Shown piece by piece: positions 24,541 through 33,953 of a stretch of DNA of 52,471 nucleotides. The notes under the pieces are model-generated. The model was not told the DNA's origin. It saw only the letters and a program-made list of their open reading frames with translations, and ran no database searches. The translations under genes and the position numbers were made by a program. Every line of letters begins with the position of its first letter. The stretch's first letter is position 1. This DNA comes from SHLQ01 sp964494395 (GTDB taxonomy: Bacteria > Actinomycetota > Acidimicrobiia > Acidimicrobiales > SHLQ01): contig CAZBTI010000007.1 of NCBI GenBank assembly GCA_964494395.1, positions 1 to 52,471 on the forward strand, read 5' to 3'.

Positions 24541-24708
24541 GGGCCTCCTATCGGCCATTTCGCAACGCAAATGAAGGTGCAGCAAAGGTTCGATCGACCC
24601 TACCCAGTCATATGGACCATACGTATCTTGGGGCTTAAGGCAAGTAATTTAAAAGCCGAAATCGAGACATGAAACGTGTGGCGATCCGCGCGTGTAAAGG
24701 AACCAACC

Positions 24709-26307
24709 GTGGAACTGCGATTTGTAACTCTGGCGCTTAAACGTCTCTGGTGGCTACCCGTCATCTTTGGCCTCATTGGCATCGTCGTCGGTGGACGTCT
24801 TACCGCGTCCGATGGCGAGGAGTTCGAAGCAACCGCCCTGGTCCTCGTTCAGCCGTCCGACGATTCCATCAGTCCCGCTCAGGTCACTGCGCCTGACCGC
24901 TTCGTGGCAAGCCAGATCTCTCTCCTCGAAAGCAACCTGATCAGCGAAGCCGTCGCTGCTGAACTCGGCGGCGACGAGACAGCGCTCACCGTCTCCCGTT
25001 CACTCGAGTTTGAGCAGCGTGAACAGTCAGACGTCGTCGAGATCATCGCAACCACTAGTGAGGCCGAGCGTTCCCAAGCAATCGCCCAAAACACCGCCGA
25101 TGCGTACATCGCAGAACTCGAAAGCCGCGTCGAATCTCTCTTCGCTCCTGAACAGAACGAACTGACCCGAGACCTCGAAGTAATCGACGCCGGTCTCCTC
25201 CGCGTCAACGAACAACTTTCGATCGCCGCCCAGCCCTTCCTCGACCAGTTGGGTGACGAATCCCCAATTCCTGTCCCCGATATCCAGGTGCTCGATCCGG
25301 CTGCCGCTACGGAGCGTTCGACCTTGCTCGCCGAGCGCGCTACGGCCCGTGCTCGTCTCGACGCTCTTGAGCTCGCCACCGCAAACGCGGTGAACACCGA
25401 GCTGATCCAGCCAGCCGTTGTCCCCGAGGAACCACTCGCAAATGCCCTCGCACCGCTGCGCTATGCCGTTGCCCTCGTGTTCGCCCTCCTCGGCGTTGCG
25501 GTCGCACTCATCGTGACTCGCTTCTCGAAGGTGGTCCTCGATGAACGCGATATCGAAACCGGACTTCGTCGACCCATCGAAGCTCGCCTTCCCCGCAGCA
25601 AGTCCCTTACTGGCGACCTCAACAACGCCCTCACGGTCAACAGCGCCGAAACCGCGGTCACGTCAGCTCTCGATCGCCTCGCATCACGCATCGAACTCTC
25701 CACAGAGATCCGCGGCGCCCGAATCGTCGGGGTTGGCGGTTCGCAAGCTCACAGTGGTTCGTCCACAGTGGCAACCGCACTGGCCGCACGCTTTGCCGAG
25801 CGCGGCAACCGCACCGTTCTCGTCGATGCCGACTCGATCGAGGCTCGCATCACGAAGGAACTCGGTGCACCGCCCATGTTGCATCGCACCGATTTCGAAA
25901 GCGCCACCGCCGCCGACTACGGCGAGACCAAACACGGCAACCTCATCACACTCGGCATCGATCGGGCCGACCGGACTCGACGAGTTCGTGCTTCTGCTCT
26001 TGGACGTGGTTTGCGCTCTCGCACAGACATCATCGTCATCGACCTCGGACCCATGCTGTCGTCGACGAGCGCATCACAGCTCATGGATGAGCTCGACCTC
26101 ATCGTCATGGCGTTCCCGAAGGGACGTCAACCAGCAGCCGGACTCGATCAAGTCGCACGCACCTACAGCGCCGTATCAGACCGAATCCTCCCCGTCGTCG
26201 TAGATGTTCCGTCTTCACGTCAATCAACGACATCTTCTCTCACCGGCCCAACCGCAAACCGCACGACGTCGGGCGGGAGCTCCCCTCTATCGCTCGACGC
26301 GGCATAG
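24709..26307 (+). CDS. Wzz/BY-kinase-like polysaccharide chain-length protein with degenerate P-loop
   Basis: Polysaccharide co-polymerase that sets chain length. The 532-aa protein has a first membrane helix (LWWLPVIFGLIGIVVG), a periplasmic Wzz domain with helical spokes (about 50-240), a second helix (LRYAVALVFALLGVAVALIVT) and a cytosolic ATPase-like domain. In the last, the Walker A segment reads GGSQAHSGSSTVATALA, with Ser where the essential Lys should be; Walker A' VLVDADS and B IIVIDLGP remain. No tyrosine cluster follows at the C-terminus. So it is probably not an active tyrosine kinase. The start is GTG 24709 with AAAGGA 7 nt upstream. Confidence 0.88.
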   Translation: MELRFVTLALKRLWWLPVIFGLIGIVVGGRLTASDGEEFEATALVLVQPSDDSISPAQVTAPDRFVASQISLLESNLISEAVAAELGGDETALTVSRSLEFEQREQSDVVEIIATTSEAERSQAIAQNTADAYIAELESRVESLFAPEQNELTRDLEVIDAGLLRVNEQLSIAAQPFLDQLGDESPIPVPDIQVLDPAAATERSTLLAERATARARLDALELATANAVNTELIQPAVVPEEPLANALAPLRYAVALVFALLGVAVALIVTRFSKVVLDERDIETGLRRPIEARLPRSKSLTGDLNNALTVNSAETAVTSALDRLASRIELSTEIRGARIVGVGGSQAHSGSSTVATALAARFAERGNRTVLVDADSIEARITKELGAPPMLHRTDFESATAADYGETKHGNLITLGIDRADRTRRVRASALGRGLRSRTDIIVIDLGPMLSSTSASQLMDELDLIVMAFPKGRQPAAGLDQVARTYSAVSDRILPVVVDVPSSRQSTTSSLTGPTANRTTSGGSSPLSLDAA

Positions 26308-26310
26308 CAC

Positions 26311-27411
26311 GTGAGCGCGACAGACATGGACCGCACGAACGGTCGCGACGCCGACTTCACCGGCGACGTCGGCGTTGTGGTCATCGGCCGCAACGAAGGC
26401 GAACGTCTTCGACGCTGTCTGACCGCGCCCGGCATCGAGGGCCTGACCACCGTCTATGTGGATTCCGGATCGACCGACGGAAGCGTCGAGCTCGCAACAT
26501 CGCTCGGTGTTCACGCAATCGCACTCGATACGAGCAGACCCTTTACCGCGGCTCGGGGCCGCAATGCTGGTATTACCTACCTGGCCGAGAACTATCCGGA
26601 CCTCTCCTTTGTTCAACTGCTCGATGGCGATACCGAAATAGATCGCCACTTCATTGCCGCCGCGGTCCTCGAGGTACACAGCGACGAAATCATCGGGGCA
26701 GTGTCGGGCAGGCTCCGCGAGAAATTCGCGGCCGGTTCAAAATACAATCGTCTTTGCGACATGGAATGGAACCACCAACCCGGCGAATCCGAAACGTTCA
26801 GTGGAAACGTGCTCTTGAGAGTCGCGACCTGGCGAGATGCTGGCGGCTATGACGAGACACTGATTGCTGGCGAAGACCCCGAGCTCAGCCTTCGGGTTCG
26901 ACGCAAAGGATGGAGGATCCGCACCATCGACGCCGAAATGGGACTCCATGACGCGGACATGCACACGTTTGCCCAATGGTGGACTCGCACCACTCGAACA
27001 GGTCACGCCTTTGCCGAAGGTGCAGACATGCATCGAGCTGCCGGGCATTACCGCAAAGAAGTTCGCAGCATCAGTGTTTGGGCTGGAGTGATTCCTGCCT
27101 TCATCGCCACCTCCGGAATGCTCGGTTTCAAGAATCGCTTCGCCTGGCTCGGACTCGGTGCCGCAGCCATCTACCCATTGCAGTGGTGGCGAGTTCGCGG
27201 TCACCGCCTTGCGGTCGACGACAGTGTCGAAGACGCACAGCTCTATGCAACCCATGTGATGATCGGTAAATTTGCCGAATTGCGCGGCGTGCTCCAGTAC
27301 CGCCTGAACAAGCTCTTGGGCACACGACAGGACCTGGTCGAATACCGCTCCGTCGATCCTGCACCCGAATCGGATAGCTCTGTAGACCCAACCGACCCGC
27401 GGGACGCATAG
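26311..27411 (+). CDS. Family 2 glycosyltransferase with C-terminal membrane segment
   Basis: GT-A sugar transferase. The 366-aa protein has VGVVVIGRNEGERLRRCL at the start of the fold, VYVDSGSTDGSVELA, the metal site LLDGDTEIDRHF, and the acceptor motif GGYDETLIAGEDPELSLRVRRKGW. Residues about 250-295 contain hydrophobic stretches (SVWAGVIPAFIATSGMLGF and FAWLGLGAAAIYPLQW) that may anchor it. GTG 26311 is 3 bp after the previous stop; ATG 26326 is an alternative. It is co-transcribed between the two Wzz-like genes. Confidence 0.9.
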   Translation: MSATDMDRTNGRDADFTGDVGVVVIGRNEGERLRRCLTAPGIEGLTTVYVDSGSTDGSVELATSLGVHAIALDTSRPFTAARGRNAGITYLAENYPDLSFVQLLDGDTEIDRHFIAAAVLEVHSDEIIGAVSGRLREKFAAGSKYNRLCDMEWNHQPGESETFSGNVLLRVATWRDAGGYDETLIAGEDPELSLRVRRKGWRIRTIDAEMGLHDADMHTFAQWWTRTTRTGHAFAEGADMHRAAGHYRKEVRSISVWAGVIPAFIATSGMLGFKNRFAWLGLGAAAIYPLQWWRVRGHRLAVDDSVEDAQLYATHVMIGKFAELRGVLQYRLNKLLGTRQDLVEYRSVDPAPESDSSVDPTDPRDA

Positions 27412-27415
27412 CCAG

Positions 27416-28717
27416 ATGGAGCTTGAACGGCTGCTCGCCGCCATGAAACGCCGCTGGTGGCTCATTGCCGCCCTTGGAGTTCTTGGCGCGCTCGCTGGCC
27501 TTGCTGCGGACGCCTCGCGACCAGATAGCTTCACGGCAACAGCAACTGTCGAAGTCGCCCCGAACCGCAACGTATACGGGTCAGAGACGGTGCTCAACCG
27601 CATCGTCGTCAACGAACTTGGAACGATCGAAAGCCTCCAAATGCGAGAGGACGTCGTCTCAAGCCTCGGAACGGTCGGCCAAGATATCGACCCGGTGGAA
27701 GACCTCAACGCACAACAGGTCACCGACACCGAACTCGTCGCCGTTTCCGTTTCGGCATCGAACCAATCTCTCGCCATCACCGCTGCGAACAGGTGGGCGG
27801 AGACGTATGTGGACTTCGTTCGTGAACGTGAACGCGCTGAGTTGGAAAATCAACTCGAAGAAGCAAACAACAACCTCGATCAAGCCCGAACGGATCGTCT
27901 CCTACTCGACGCTGAGCTGCGCGAGGCCGTCGTCGTGCGACCAAGCAACACCGTGGCGACCTACAACGAGACAGTCCTTCGTGAACCAGCGCTATGGGAC
28001 TCCATCGTCAAACTCGATCAAGAGATAGAGCTCTTCTTCGGGCAACGATCGTCAGCGGAACTTCGTCTTGCAAATGTCCTCGATAGCCGAATCGTTTCGA
28101 CTGCTGCAGGTCCAATCGATCCGCTACAGCAAGGTAACGGGCTCGGACCAATCCAAGGAGCGCTAATCGCTCTTTCGTTGGGTGTGGCCCTCGTCGCGAT
28201 CGATGCTCAAGGCCGAATGTCGCTCCGCGCCGCTGGTCAGATCACTGGGTCGGTGTGGCCAACGAGCCTCCGACTCGCGCGACACCGTTTCGTCCTTCCA
28301 TGGCGCAGGCGAAAGATGGCCCGCGATGTATCCGCTGTCGGCGCACAGATTTTGGCCCGGCTGCCAGACACACGTCTCCAGGTCGTGTCGTTTGCGGGTG
28401 TCGATAAGGAACGAACTGAAGATCTCAAGGCTGCACTTGCACAAGATCTTCAGGCACGCGGGTACTCCGTGTCGCTCATGGGCGACCAACGCTCAGCAAA
28501 TCAGTCACGTACCGTCGATGGGATGCTGGACTTACTTCACGCGGAGGAAAGTGTGGTCTTTGCCGACCTCAGCGAACTTCAGTCAAAGCGATTCACCGGG
28601 CGGATCATGACCGTGGTCGCCATCGACGAACATCGCGACACCGAAGAACTCGTCGCTCAGCAAATTTCTGACTCGGTGGAGATCAGCGATTCCGTCCTCA
28701 CTGTCGTGGCGCGGTGA
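27416..28717 (+). CDS. Second Wzz-like chain-length protein with eroded ATPase domain
   Basis: A 433-aa paralogue-type polysaccharide co-polymerase. It starts MELERLLAAMKRRWWLIAALGVLGALAGLAA (membrane helix), has a Wzz-type periplasmic region with coiled coil (ELENQLEEANNNLDQARTD), a second hydrophobic stretch (IQGALIALSLGVALVAI) and a cytosolic C-terminal domain. In that domain the strand LQVVSFAGVDKERTEDLKAALAQDL occupies the Walker A place without any GxxxxGK[ST]. Later strands (VVFADLSEL, TVVAIDEHRDTEELV) keep the P-loop fold pattern. It lies 4 bp after the GT2 gene and overlaps the GH9 gene by GTGA. A structural partner role is likely. Confidence 0.82.
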   Translation: MELERLLAAMKRRWWLIAALGVLGALAGLAADASRPDSFTATATVEVAPNRNVYGSETVLNRIVVNELGTIESLQMREDVVSSLGTVGQDIDPVEDLNAQQVTDTELVAVSVSASNQSLAITAANRWAETYVDFVRERERAELENQLEEANNNLDQARTDRLLLDAELREAVVVRPSNTVATYNETVLREPALWDSIVKLDQEIELFFGQRSSAELRLANVLDSRIVSTAAGPIDPLQQGNGLGPIQGALIALSLGVALVAIDAQGRMSLRAAGQITGSVWPTSLRLARHRFVLPWRRRKMARDVSAVGAQILARLPDTRLQVVSFAGVDKERTEDLKAALAQDLQARGYSVSLMGDQRSANQSRTVDGMLDLLHAEESVVFADLSELQSKRFTGRIMTVVAIDEHRDTEELVAQQISDSVEISDSVLTVVAR

Positions 28718-31296
28718 CCATGTTGCAACGAATTCGAATCATCGCTGTCTTGCTGACGATCTCGTTGATCGCCGCGGCCTGCTCGGGACCCGAGGAAGCC
28801 AGCGGTCCCACCGAGGACGGAGTTGTCGGAACAGAAACCGAGTTGGTCGACGATGACGTCGACCGTTCAGGACCTTTCACGGTGACGGTCTCTCACGAAC
28901 AATCTCCAAGCGTCGTCGACGTCGACCTCGTCGCACCGACCAACGCCGCCCAGGTGCAAATCGCTTTCGAACCCACGTTTGCGAACAGCCAGTGGCAAAC
29001 CGTCGAGGACTTTGCCGTGCAAAGTTCCTCGACCGGAGTCCAGGAGTTCTTCGTTCGATATCGCGGTTCCGATGGCGCCGCAGTTGGCGAACTCGACACG
29101 CTCGCACTTTCCCTCCTCGCGCCGATCACCCCGCTCACCGGCGAGGTGGCCGACTCGAACAACGTCCGAGTTACTCGCGTCGGGAACAGCGTGCTTCAGG
29201 TCGATCTCATCGTTGGCGAGGTCGTCTTCGAGGACGAGGGCCAAGCGTGGCTGCCCGGCCCAGACCTTCCCGTCGACCGTTGGTGGCCCGAGGAAACTGA
29301 AGTACTGATCGACGGCGAGTCGGTTCAGGTCGTCGAAATGTCTCGTCAGAGTTGGCCGGTTGGAAACATCGATGGCGACACTTTTGCCCTTCGCCACCGA
29401 CTGCACGTACGTCTCGGCCAGCCGATCGATGGAGAAACAGCATCGGTCAGCCTCGTCGGTTTTGAGACACCCCCCGAAGGAGGTGTCGGAAACGACTCGT
29501 ACAGTCCAGCGATCCGCCTAGCCGAGCAGGGCTGGGGTAGCGCCGACGAGAAGCTTGGCTTTGTCACGGTCTGGACCGGATTTGGCGAGCCGATCGCCGA
29601 CATCGACGGGGCAACCGCTCGCATCATCAACGTCAACACCGGCGAAGTTGCACTCAGTGTTACCGGACGTCGATTCGAACAGCCCCAAGAAGAAGGCGAG
29701 TTGTGGCGCGGAGATCTCACCGGCGCACCGACCACCGTCTTTGACTTCTCTGATCTCGAAGCACCCGGCGCCTATCGAGTGTGCATCGACGGAGTTGGAT
29801 GCTCGCTGACCTTCGGAGTCACCATCGACGGTCCGTGGCAGACCATGACCTCCACCGTCGCACGTGCATTGTTCCATCAGCGCAGCGGCATCGAACTCGA
29901 ACAGCCGTTCACCGCCTTTGCTCGACCTCGGGGCTACCACCCCGACGATGGCATTGCGGTTGAGGCATCGGAACAGACCCTGGTCGAAGACCCAAATGGG
30001 CGCGGCGATGGAGAGCCCTTCCTCGAGCTCGTGAGCGAACGCACCGGCGATCCGGTCATCGATGCATGGGGTGGCCATTTCGATGCTGGAGACTGGGATC
30101 GTCGAGTCCAACACCTCTGGGCCGCGCGTCGACTCATCGACCTCGTCGAACTCTTCCCCGACACCACCGGCGCAATCGAATTGAATATCCCTGAGTCGGG
30201 CGACGAGATCCCCGACCTGCTGGACGAAGCGCGTTGGACAGTCGACCTCTTCGCTCGTCTCCAAACCGAGGATGGCGCAGTGCGCGGCGGTATCGAGGCC
30301 GAGAGCTATTCACTCGACGGCGCGACCTCGTGGACAGAGACGCTCGACGTGTTCGCGTACGCTCCAGACGCATGGTCGAGCGCCATCTATGCCGGTGTCG
30401 CAGCCGACATGGCGTTTGTGCTCAACGACTACGATCCCGAGGCAGCTAACGAGTACCTCGCATCAGCTGTGAGAGCAATGGATTGGGCCGAGGGCAACCT
30501 CGGCACAGTCCCCGAGGGTGACGAAGACCTCAACGTCCAGCGCTCGATTGCCGCCGTCAGCCTCTACCGGGCTACCGGCGACGACCGGTGGCACGACCTC
30601 TTTCTGGCGTTGAGCCCGCTCGCCTCAGGCACCGACCCCACACCGTGCGTGCTCGCAACCTCGTGTGAGAGCAACTGGCGCTATGCCACACTTCCCGCTG
30701 AACTCGGACAAGCAGACGTTCGAGATCGAGCAACAGCCAGCATCATCGATATTGCCGATCAATTGTTGTTCGTTGGTGAAACCACGGCGTTCGGTTGGAC
30801 GCCCGAAGGTCCAAATATCCAACTGATCTGGTCGAATGGTCCGAGCATCCCGCATTCGGTTGGCATCATGCGAGCCTTCCTTCTCACCGGAGAACAGCAG
30901 TACCGAGATCAGGCCGTACGCAACGCCAGTTTCGCGCTCGGCGGAAACCCAGCGGGAATCACCTACATCACCGGCGTCGGCGCCGAGAATCCTCGCCAGC
31001 CACTACTCGTCGACCAGCGCAACGCAGGTCTTCCAATCTGGCCAGGGACGCCCATCTACGGCGTCTTCACCTCTTGGCAGTTGCCCGACTGGTATCTCAA
31101 CTTCTTCCTACGTGATGCCGGCGCGACGCCAGACCCTGCAGGTTGGCCCACTTTGCACAACTTCGTCGATCAAGGTGTCTTTGCCGGACACAGCGAGTTC
31201 ACGGTTCAACAGTCCCATGGCGAGGCCATCTGGACCTTCGGCGTGCTGAACGGAACTGTAGGTTTCACTTCTGATGACGCTTTGGTGGCCGAATAG
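28714..31296 (+). CDS. Glycoside hydrolase family 9 lipoprotein in the polysaccharide operon
   Basis: Secreted, lipid-anchored glycanase of GH9 (endoglucanase family). Of 860 aa, the signal peptide ends in the lipobox IAAAC. Two Ig-like regions follow (about 50-190 and 280-375; the second, FVTVWTGFGEPI to YRVCIDGVGCSLTF, is the cellulase N-terminal Ig type). The catalytic (alpha/alpha)6 domain carries DAWGGHFDAGDWDRR (about 450-464) with the two Asp of GH9. The C-terminal part reads YITGVGAENPRQPLLVDQ, where most GH9 enzymes have PHHR, and SEFTVQQSHGEA with the probable acid Glu. Location between chain-length protein and polymerase suggests processing of the nascent polymer. Confidence 0.88.
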   Translation: MTMLQRIRIIAVLLTISLIAAACSGPEEASGPTEDGVVGTETELVDDDVDRSGPFTVTVSHEQSPSVVDVDLVAPTNAAQVQIAFEPTFANSQWQTVEDFAVQSSSTGVQEFFVRYRGSDGAAVGELDTLALSLLAPITPLTGEVADSNNVRVTRVGNSVLQVDLIVGEVVFEDEGQAWLPGPDLPVDRWWPEETEVLIDGESVQVVEMSRQSWPVGNIDGDTFALRHRLHVRLGQPIDGETASVSLVGFETPPEGGVGNDSYSPAIRLAEQGWGSADEKLGFVTVWTGFGEPIADIDGATARIINVNTGEVALSVTGRRFEQPQEEGELWRGDLTGAPTTVFDFSDLEAPGAYRVCIDGVGCSLTFGVTIDGPWQTMTSTVARALFHQRSGIELEQPFTAFARPRGYHPDDGIAVEASEQTLVEDPNGRGDGEPFLELVSERTGDPVIDAWGGHFDAGDWDRRVQHLWAARRLIDLVELFPDTTGAIELNIPESGDEIPDLLDEARWTVDLFARLQTEDGAVRGGIEAESYSLDGATSWTETLDVFAYAPDAWSSAIYAGVAADMAFVLNDYDPEAANEYLASAVRAMDWAEGNLGTVPEGDEDLNVQRSIAAVSLYRATGDDRWHDLFLALSPLASGTDPTPCVLATSCESNWRYATLPAELGQADVRDRATASIIDIADQLLFVGETTAFGWTPEGPNIQLIWSNGPSIPHSVGIMRAFLLTGEQQYRDQAVRNASFALGGNPAGITYITGVGAENPRQPLLVDQRNAGLPIWPGTPIYGVFTSWQLPDWYLNFFLRDAGATPDPAGWPTLHNFVDQGVFAGHSEFTVQQSHGEAIWTFGVLNGTVGFTSDDALVAE

Positions 31297-32616
31297 ATGA
31301 AGGTGAAGGAATTTCCCGACGGCCCCGTGACCGAGGAGCACTACATCGATTCGATCGATGGCGTGCGTACTTCCGCGGGCCCAATCGCCATGATGGCCTG
31401 CGCAGTGTTCATCGTTTTCGGCGTGCTCTTGCACTTCGAAGCCGTCCCTCACCCACCAACGCTGGCCGGCGTCACGGCGCTCATCCCAATCGGGGTGCTC
31501 TTTCTCCTTCGGGTCGACGCACTCAAGACCCTGACCATCTCGATCCCTCCGATGCTCCTGATGGTCTGGATCTTCCTCTCATCGTCTTGGACCGAGGATC
31601 CCGAGCGCACCGCTTTCCTCATCCGACTGCAGCTACCGCTCCTATTGGGATTCATGATCGTTGGCGCCGTGCTGTCCGACCGCGACGTGATGAAGTGGTT
31701 GCTTCGTGCCGGACAGTTTGTGCTGTTCATCAGCGTTGTAGCTACCGTTGCGATCCCATCGACTCGTGAGGGAGCGCTCCTGAACGGCGAGGTGCTCGAA
31801 GGCTGGCACGCACTCTTTCCGCACAAGAATGACTTCGGACCGTTCCTCGCCATCTTCATGGGCGTCGTCATCGTGGCCGATCAGAACCGCTGGACTCGCT
31901 GGCCCACGCTCTTGCTAAGTTCAATCATGCTTATCGGCAGCCAATCAATCACCGGAATTACCGCAGCGATGGTTGCCTTCGCCGCCCTCGCCTGGTTGCG
32001 AGCAAACCGACGCAACGACGACCGCGTGATGTCGATCGCCATCGTGATTACCTCCGCCATTGCGCTCGCCGGTGCGTTTGGTGCGCGAGCTGGCCTGCCG
32101 ATCTTCTTGGAAGCGACAGGCAAGGACCCAACCTTTAGTGGCCGTACCGACATCTGGTCGGCGGTATGGGGCGCAGTCGTCGATCGGCCGATCCTCGGAT
32201 ACGGACGCGGCGGCCTCTTCTTCAATCCGCCAAACGACATCTCCGTCGACCTGTGGCGCCAGATTGGCTTCCGAGCTCCCCATGCACACAACGGCGCTCT
32301 CGACCTCGTCTCCCAGATCGGCGTGGTCGGTCTCTTGATCTTCGCTGCGCTGTTCTTCTCGACATTCCGGTCTGCGCTTCACTCGTACCGACGGGACGAA
32401 CAGTTCGGCGAGTTCGCGCTGGTCTTCCTTGCGACCCTGGCCGTCGCATCGCTCTCCGAACCGGTCTTCCTCGGCCCGTACACCAGCCTGCTCGCGATGC
32501 TGCGTATCGTGTCGATTCGCCTCGATCGAGTCGCAGCCCTCAACGAGCTTTCCGATCGCGCCACACCGACGCCCATTAGCGGCCGCGACATCCCACAAAT
32601 TGGGAAGGCGGCATGA
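31297..32616 (+). CDS. O-antigen ligase/Wzy-type polymerase
   Basis: Integral-membrane protein of 439 aa with about 10-12 helices and the large periplasmic loop typical of the O-antigen ligase/polymerase family. The family signature appears in FSGRTDIWSAVWGAVVDRPILGYGRGGLF and APHAHNGALDLVSQIGVVGLLIFAAL, where the conserved His-Asn and the preceding Arg sit in the polymerisation loop. In a locus with Wzx and Wzz-like proteins it most likely polymerises repeat units outside the membrane. The ATG follows the GH9 stop directly (TAGATG), and its stop overlaps the flippase start (ATGA). Confidence 0.9.
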   Translation: MKVKEFPDGPVTEEHYIDSIDGVRTSAGPIAMMACAVFIVFGVLLHFEAVPHPPTLAGVTALIPIGVLFLLRVDALKTLTISIPPMLLMVWIFLSSSWTEDPERTAFLIRLQLPLLLGFMIVGAVLSDRDVMKWLLRAGQFVLFISVVATVAIPSTREGALLNGEVLEGWHALFPHKNDFGPFLAIFMGVVIVADQNRWTRWPTLLLSSIMLIGSQSITGITAAMVAFAALAWLRANRRNDDRVMSIAIVITSAIALAGAFGARAGLPIFLEATGKDPTFSGRTDIWSAVWGAVVDRPILGYGRGGLFFNPPNDISVDLWRQIGFRAPHAHNGALDLVSQIGVVGLLIFAALFFSTFRSALHSYRRDEQFGEFALVFLATLAVASLSEPVFLGPYTSLLAMLRIVSIRLDRVAALNELSDRATPTPISGRDIPQIGKAA

Positions 32617-33953
32617 CCGCCACCGAGAACGAGAACGCAGATTCTCAGACCGATCCCGGTAATGGATCCGATCCAGACGCGAAGCGCAAGGATCGTATGT
32701 CCTTCGCAAACGATGTCATGTGGTCGCTCGGTTTCGACGGTCTGACCGTCGTTGCCAACATCCTTGCCGTGTTCCTCCTTATCCCGATCCTCGGCGACGA
32801 GGGGTATGGCGCCTACCTCGGCCTCTTTGGCATCATTGGCCCGCTCGGCGGTTTGGCCTGGGCGGGCGTTGGGCTCGCAGCCCTGCAAAGAATCGTTCGA
32901 GATAATCAAGACCCAGCCGCGGTCACTCGAGCCATGCTCGGTCAAGGTATTGCGCTCGCAACCGCTGGTTCGATCTTGGCGACCATCGTCGCGATGCTGA
33001 CCGTGCGAACCCTTTCTCTACTCGAGATCGGGTCGGTCGTCTTCGCCGAATTGATGGCATTGACGATCGTCATGATCTCGTCGTTCGTTCTCCAAGGCGT
33101 GAAAGGCGTGCCAGCAGCCAGCCGACTCAGAATTGCTGTAGTCGTCATTCGTATCGCAGTGGTCTTCACGCTGTGGGCGACGGGTCAACTCACCATTGCT
33201 GCACTCGGCATCTCGACCAGCGTGTTGTTCTCGCTGCTCACGGTGTATGTCCTCACACGATCGCTACCGGCAGCAGGGCTTCCTGTCATACCCGGACGCT
33301 TCAGCAAGGACGACCGAAGTATGGCCCTGAGTTTCTCGGTACCGTTGGTTGGATCGAACCTCCAACTCGATGGCGACAAGACGGTACTCAACGCCTATGG
33401 GATGAACGACATCGCCGGCGTGTACGGCGCAGCCTTTCGCGTGATCAACATGGCGTTCACGCCAATCCGCGCACTCCAGAGCGCAATGCACAACCGGTTG
33501 CTTCCACATGACGCCGACGATCACGGCTTGCACGTTCGCCGCGCGAAGAGCTTCGCGATGTTGAACCTCGTGACCATCATTCCCATCGGCATCGTTGTCT
33601 TCTTCGGTGTCGAACTATTGGAGCCTCTCCTCGGCAACGACTTCGCGGAGAGCAAGCGGATGGCCCGCTGGCTGCTGATCTTTATGCCGATCAAGGCGTT
33701 GAGCAGCGTGCCACTCGGTGGACTGCTCGGCCTCGGACGCACCACTACCCGAGCGTGGGTCATGGGCATTGCCGCAGCGGTGAGCCTCGGGCTCTACATT
33801 GCGCTTATCCCGTTCTTGTCCTGGGTAGGCGCAGTTATTGGCACCGTCATTGGTGAACTCGTCCTGCTGATGCTCGGCACGGAACGGCTTCTCACTTGGC
33901 AACGTCGGAGCGACGACGAAGCCCAGCTCGCAGAGGCGAACTCAGCAATCTAA
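32613..33953 (+). CDS. Wzx-type polysaccharide flippase
   Basis: Exports lipid-linked repeat units across the membrane. The 446-aa protein of the MATE/MVF superfamily has a charged N-terminal 30 aa, then about 12-14 helices starting SLGFDGLTVVANILAVFLLIPILGDEGYGAYLGLFG, the usual Wzx opening in which a short helix 1 is followed by GYGxY. The middle has VPLVGSNLQLDGDKTVLNAYG, also conserved in the family. ATGA overlap with the polymerase. Its TAA overlaps the TAG of the convergent sulfotransferase gene in CTAA (33950-33953). Confidence 0.92.
   Translation: MTATENENADSQTDPGNGSDPDAKRKDRMSFANDVMWSLGFDGLTVVANILAVFLLIPILGDEGYGAYLGLFGIIGPLGGLAWAGVGLAALQRIVRDNQDPAAVTRAMLGQGIALATAGSILATIVAMLTVRTLSLLEIGSVVFAELMALTIVMISSFVLQGVKGVPAASRLRIAVVVIRIAVVFTLWATGQLTIAALGISTSVLFSLLTVYVLTRSLPAAGLPVIPGRFSKDDRSMALSFSVPLVGSNLQLDGDKTVLNAYGMNDIAGVYGAAFRVINMAFTPIRALQSAMHNRLLPHDADDHGLHVRRAKSFAMLNLVTIIPIGIVVFFGVELLEPLLGNDFAESKRMARWLLIFMPIKALSSVPLGGLLGLGRTTTRAWVMGIAAAVSLGLYIALIPFLSWVGAVIGTVIGELVLLMLGTERLLTWQRRSDDEAQLAEANSAI

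Noticed and set aside
26737..27780. Minus-strand 347-aa open frame
   Set aside because: Antisense to GT2 and Wzz-like genes; composition dominated by Ser/Arg.
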